Shown: positions 61,722 to 64,000 of the stretch, piece after piece
Numbering within the stretch: position 1 is the first letter of the stretch
Layout of the letters: every line of letters starts with the position of its first letter
Source of the DNA: Collimonas antrihumi
GTDB lineage: Bacteria > Pseudomonadota > Gammaproteobacteria > Burkholderiales > Burkholderiaceae_D
Direction: 5' to 3'
NCBI RefSeq assembly: GCF_018304965.1
Contig: NZ_JAGQED010000007.1
Span: 121,580 to 185,579, forward strand
Length of the DNA: 64,000 nt
Made by a program: the position numbers and the translations under genes
The notes under the pieces: model-generated
Told to the model about the DNA's origin: nothing
The model's input: the letters and a program-made list of their open reading frames with translations, nothing else
Databases searched by the model: none

Positions 61722-62576
61722 TTATGGCGTCCTCGCAAACACGAAATTGGTGATGCGCCGTGCACCATGCCGGCGTAGCGTCTTTGCCAGTGCGTGCAAC
61801 GTTTCGCCGCTAGTCATGACATCGTCGACCACGCCTATGTGGCGGCCCTCTATATGTTGCGCGGCTGCCGGCGGCACGGCAAACGCCTGGCGCAGATTGC
61901 GACGTCGTTGCTCCAGCTCCGGCACTTGAGACTGGGGCAGGGTATCGCGTTGCCGCAGCAGCAATCCGCGCTGCAAATCAAGCCCGAGCATACGCGACAG
62001 AGGTTTGGCTATTTCCAGCGCCTGATTAAACCCGCGCTGTTGCAACCGTTGCGCGCTGAGCGGCACCGCTGTCAGGATATCAGGCAAGTCCGCCGGTAGC
62101 ATCGGCTCAGTGCTGCTTGCCTGGCGCTGCATCACATCGCATAGCATTTGTGCAAACATCGGCGCCAACGCCAGCCGTCCACCGAATTTTAGCGCGAGAA
62201 TCAACTGGTCAGTTGGCGCCCCATAGTCGCACGCCACGATGGTGGTATCGAAGGCACGAGGTTGTTTCAGGCAGTTGCCGCAGAGTGCCGGGCCGGGGTC
62301 GGGGCTGTTGTCGGGACCACTGAGCCGAGGAAGTGGATTCGCACATTGTCTGCAGCGCGGCGGGCAATCGGAAAAATAATGCTGCTTGCAGCCGCCGCAA
62401 ATAATGTGCTTGCCGCTTTGATTGCACAACGCGCAGCACGACGGCATGCTCGCCAGGATACGGGCAAGTTGCAGTTGCGGCCAATGGCGTAGCAGGGGAA
62501 ATGGCAAAGGGTAGGTCTCGTTCTTATCAGATGTGGGAGAGAAGGATGGCGGCACTCCCAGCCTACAGGCATTCAA
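61722..62576 (-). CDS. comF: ComF family protein (phosphoribosyltransferase fold)
   Basis: Linked to DNA uptake in competent species; in others its role is unclear. Four CxxC-type pairs form a zinc-binding region (CALC, CGGC, CRQC, CGNC; about 48-105), followed by a phosphoribosyltransferase fold with AVPLSAQRLQQRGFNQALEI and the PRPP-loop IGVVDDVMTSGETLHAL. The start is uncertain: TTG at 62576 gives 284 residues, while an ATG at 62447 gives 241. Divergent from bioC by about 50 bases. Confidence 0.87.
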   Translation of the reverse strand: MNACRLGVPPSFSPTSDKNETYPLPFPLLRHWPQLQLARILASMPSCCALCNQSGKHIICGGCKQHYFSDCPPRCRQCANPLPRLSGPDNSPDPGPALCGNCLKQPRAFDTTIVACDYGAPTDQLILALKFGGRLALAPMFAQMLCDVMQRQASSTEPMLPADLPDILTAVPLSAQRLQQRGFNQALEIAKPLSRMLGLDLQRGLLLRQRDTLPQSQVPELEQRRRNLRQAFAVPPAAAQHIEGRHIGVVDDVMTSGETLHALAKTLRRHGARRITNFVFARTP

Positions 62577-62627
62577 GCGTGTAAACTACTGGCGATTATC
62601 GCATTTCATTTCATTTGCCGGATTCTG

Positions 62628-63572
62628 ATGCCTACCTCACTCCCCCCTCTCGAAACCAGCCAAAGTGCGCCGATCGACTTGCGCCGGGTGCGCCAACTGT
62701 TTGCGCAACCTGCGCTGGTACGCGAATCCGAGTTCATGCGTCGCGAAATTTCAAGCCGCATGCATGAGCGTCTTGCCCTGGTGAAACTAGCGCCGCAACG
62801 GGTATTGGATGCCGGCTGTGGCGCCGGCCCTGATATATATACATTACAGCAGCGCTTTAGCGAAGCCGCCATTATTGGACTGGATGCATCCGCCGCCATG
62901 CTGTCGATGGCAAAAGAACAACGTCAGACGGCGCAGCTATCGGTCAATCGCCTGTTGAAGAAGTGGTTGCCGTTCACCGGTAAAAGCGATGAGTTGGCAT
63001 CGGCCCTGGTATGCGGCGATTTCGCCCAGCTGCCATTGGCGCCAGGCGCGGTTGATCTGGTCTGGTCCAACCTGGCCTTGCACTGGCATCCGCAGCCGGA
63101 TCGTGTGTTTGCCGAATGGCGCCGTATATTAAGAGTGGATGGCTTGCTGATGTTTTCTTGCTTCGGCCCGGACACATTTAAAGAACTGCGCAATGCGTTT
63201 GCGGCTATTGATAACGGCGCACATGTATTGCCGTTTGTCGATATGCACGATTTTGGCGACATGCTGGTTAATGCCGGCTTTTCGACGCCGGTCATGGACA
63301 TGGAGACTATTACAGTGACTTATGACACGGTGGAGAAATTGTTAGCCGATGTCCGCGCCTGGGGCGGTAATCCGTTAGCGACTCGCGGCCGTGGCTTATT
63401 AGGGCGTGCCGCCGGGACCCGTATCAAGGCTGCGCTGGAAGCTACGCGCCGCCCGGACGGTAAATTACCGCTCACCTTTGAAATTATCTACGGTCATGCG
63501 TTCCGGCCGGTACCTAAAACTACGAGCGGCGGCGAGTCGATCGTGCAGTGGGATTTAGGTAAAAAGAGATAA
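62628..63572 (+). CDS. bioC: BioC-like malonyl-ACP O-methyltransferase
   Basis: SAM-dependent methyltransferase that may start pimelate synthesis for biotin. RVLDAGCGAGPDIYTLQQRF is motif I, LVCGDFAQLPLAPGAVDLVW motif II/III, WSNLALHWHPQPDRVFAEWRRIL is typical of BioC, as is MFSCFGPDTFKELRNAF. 314 residues is slightly longer than E. coli BioC. Other biotin genes are not in view, so the assignment is by sequence pattern only. Confidence 0.82.
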   Translation: MPTSLPPLETSQSAPIDLRRVRQLFAQPALVRESEFMRREISSRMHERLALVKLAPQRVLDAGCGAGPDIYTLQQRFSEAAIIGLDASAAMLSMAKEQRQTAQLSVNRLLKKWLPFTGKSDELASALVCGDFAQLPLAPGAVDLVWSNLALHWHPQPDRVFAEWRRILRVDGLLMFSCFGPDTFKELRNAFAAIDNGAHVLPFVDMHDFGDMLVNAGFSTPVMDMETITVTYDTVEKLLADVRAWGGNPLATRGRGLLGRAAGTRIKAALEATRRPDGKLPLTFEIIYGHAFRPVPKTTSGGESIVQWDLGKKR

Positions 63573-63596
63573 ATCGAAATATTTTTAACAAAGTAC

Positions 63597-63625
63597 TTGC
63601 GGGGATGTGAGAGGGTTGCTATAGT
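63597..63625 (+). promoter_or_regulatory. Promoter P1 candidate upstream of the expected rRNA operon
   Basis: TTGCGG (63597-63602), 17-base spacer, TATAGT (63620-63625). It lies 25 bases after the bioC stop. Confidence 0.55.
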
Positions 63626-63770
63626 TCGCCTCCCGTTGAGAACGACGCGAAAGAAGCGAAGCAGCTGAGAGGTAAATAGGCTGTTTTTGCGGGCGGAGTT
63701 TGAGGGGGAAAAGCGGGTTAGGAAGTTGTGGTGGCAGTAAAAAGTTTTTCGGTGAGTAGTAAAAAAGTAG

Positions 63771-63799
63771 TTGACGAAAAACTGGAAACGCCACATAAT
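63771..63799 (+). promoter_or_regulatory. Promoter P2 candidate upstream of the expected rRNA operon
   Basis: TTGACG (63771-63776), 17-base spacer, CATAAT (63794-63799). This is the better of the two promoters. An A-rich stretch (63738-63769) just upstream could serve as an UP element. Confidence 0.65.
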
Positions 63800-63875
63800 C
63801 TCATCTCTCTGCTGCTGACAAACAAAACGATTTGACGGCGACGCGAACCCGGGTTTGGGTGACGCGAAGTGGCAG

Positions 63876-64000
63876 GTTCTTTAACAATTAACAGTCGATA
63901 AGTGTGGGCGTTTGATGGAAGTGCAGCGTCATTCATGTAAATGGATGGCGTATAACTTAAAACATTAAATGTTCACAGAAGAAGAAAATAGGCGCTTTCG
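63876..64000 (+). promoter_or_regulatory. rRNA operon leader with boxA; 16S gene expected just beyond the window
   Basis: GTTCTTTAACA (63876-63886) matches the Nus-factor boxA, followed by the leader sequence (ATTAACAGTCGATAAGTGTG) seen in front of 16S rRNA in Burkholderiales. The window ends before the first conserved 16S bases. The 428 bases from 63573 contain no coding gene. Confidence 0.75.

Overview
The window is a stretch of betaproteobacterial core chromosome, most likely from the Oxalobacteraceae (Collimonas/Herbaspirillum-type); the genus cannot be fixed from the sequence alone. The signs are moderately high G+C, a Burkholderiales-style OmpC-like porin, an SAH riboswitch before ahcY, a phaM-type PHB-granule gene, a DksA with a Lys/Ala-rich N-terminal extension, and the run hslVU / dksA-cobW-zur / xerC-DUF484 / dapF-lpxL-lpxL / metK / ahcY-holin-metF. 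No prophage, insertion sequence, CRISPR array or tRNA gene was recognised. Nearly all genes look intact.

Layout. 1-0.8 kb: the 3' part of gpsA. 1.1-12.4 kb: a complete type II secretion operon in the order gspG-H-I-J-K-L-M-N-D-E-F-C, mostly with overlapping stop and start codons. A pair of inverted REP-like hairpins closes it. 12.5-14.7 kb: hslVU on the minus strand behind a sigma32-type promoter. 14.8-16.2 kb: a double-STAS protein. 16.7-22.2 kb: a zinc block, with a ZnuD-like TonB receptor, a small membrane protein, a DksA lacking three of four zinc-finger cysteines, a COG0523 GTPase and Zur. A TGCA-N7-TGCA motif precedes both zur and the receptor. 22.4-24.0 kb: xerC and a DUF484 gene. 24.2-27.7 kb: a major porin and a Sel1-repeat protein. 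27.7-30.4 kb: dapF and two lipid A-type acyltransferases.

30.6-36.7 kb holds the activated-methyl cycle: metK behind a candidate SAM-II-like leader, an AI-2E-family permease, ahcY behind a clear SAH riboswitch, a small four-TM protein, metF and 5-formyl-THF cyclo-ligase. 36.8-41.5 kb: lytic transglycosylase, GST, cca and a GNAT protein. 41.5-47.2 kb: an Lrp-type regulator divergent from phhA, then a fused indolepyruvate:ferredoxin oxidoreductase, together suggesting aromatic amino acid catabolism. 47.3-52.2 kb: queC, two DUF3108 paralogues, an orphan amino-acid-type binding protein and phaM.

52.2-58.7 kb is a seven-gene minus-strand operon (flavin amine-oxidase-like protein, DUF1365, cyclopropane-type fatty acid methyltransferase, chalcone-isomerase-like protein, MFS, SDR, NTF2-like), divergent from a diiron ferritin-like protein. 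It looks like a membrane-lipid modification or stress unit. 60-63.6 kb: rfaE2, a PCu(A)C copper chaperone, trmL, comF and bioC. The last 400 bases hold two promoter-like sequences and a boxA, as expected just upstream of a 16S rRNA gene.

A pattern across the window is the number of short tandem duplications (9-14 bp units) in intergenic DNA. At least three of them (metK, GST, GNAT) start in the last codons of a gene.
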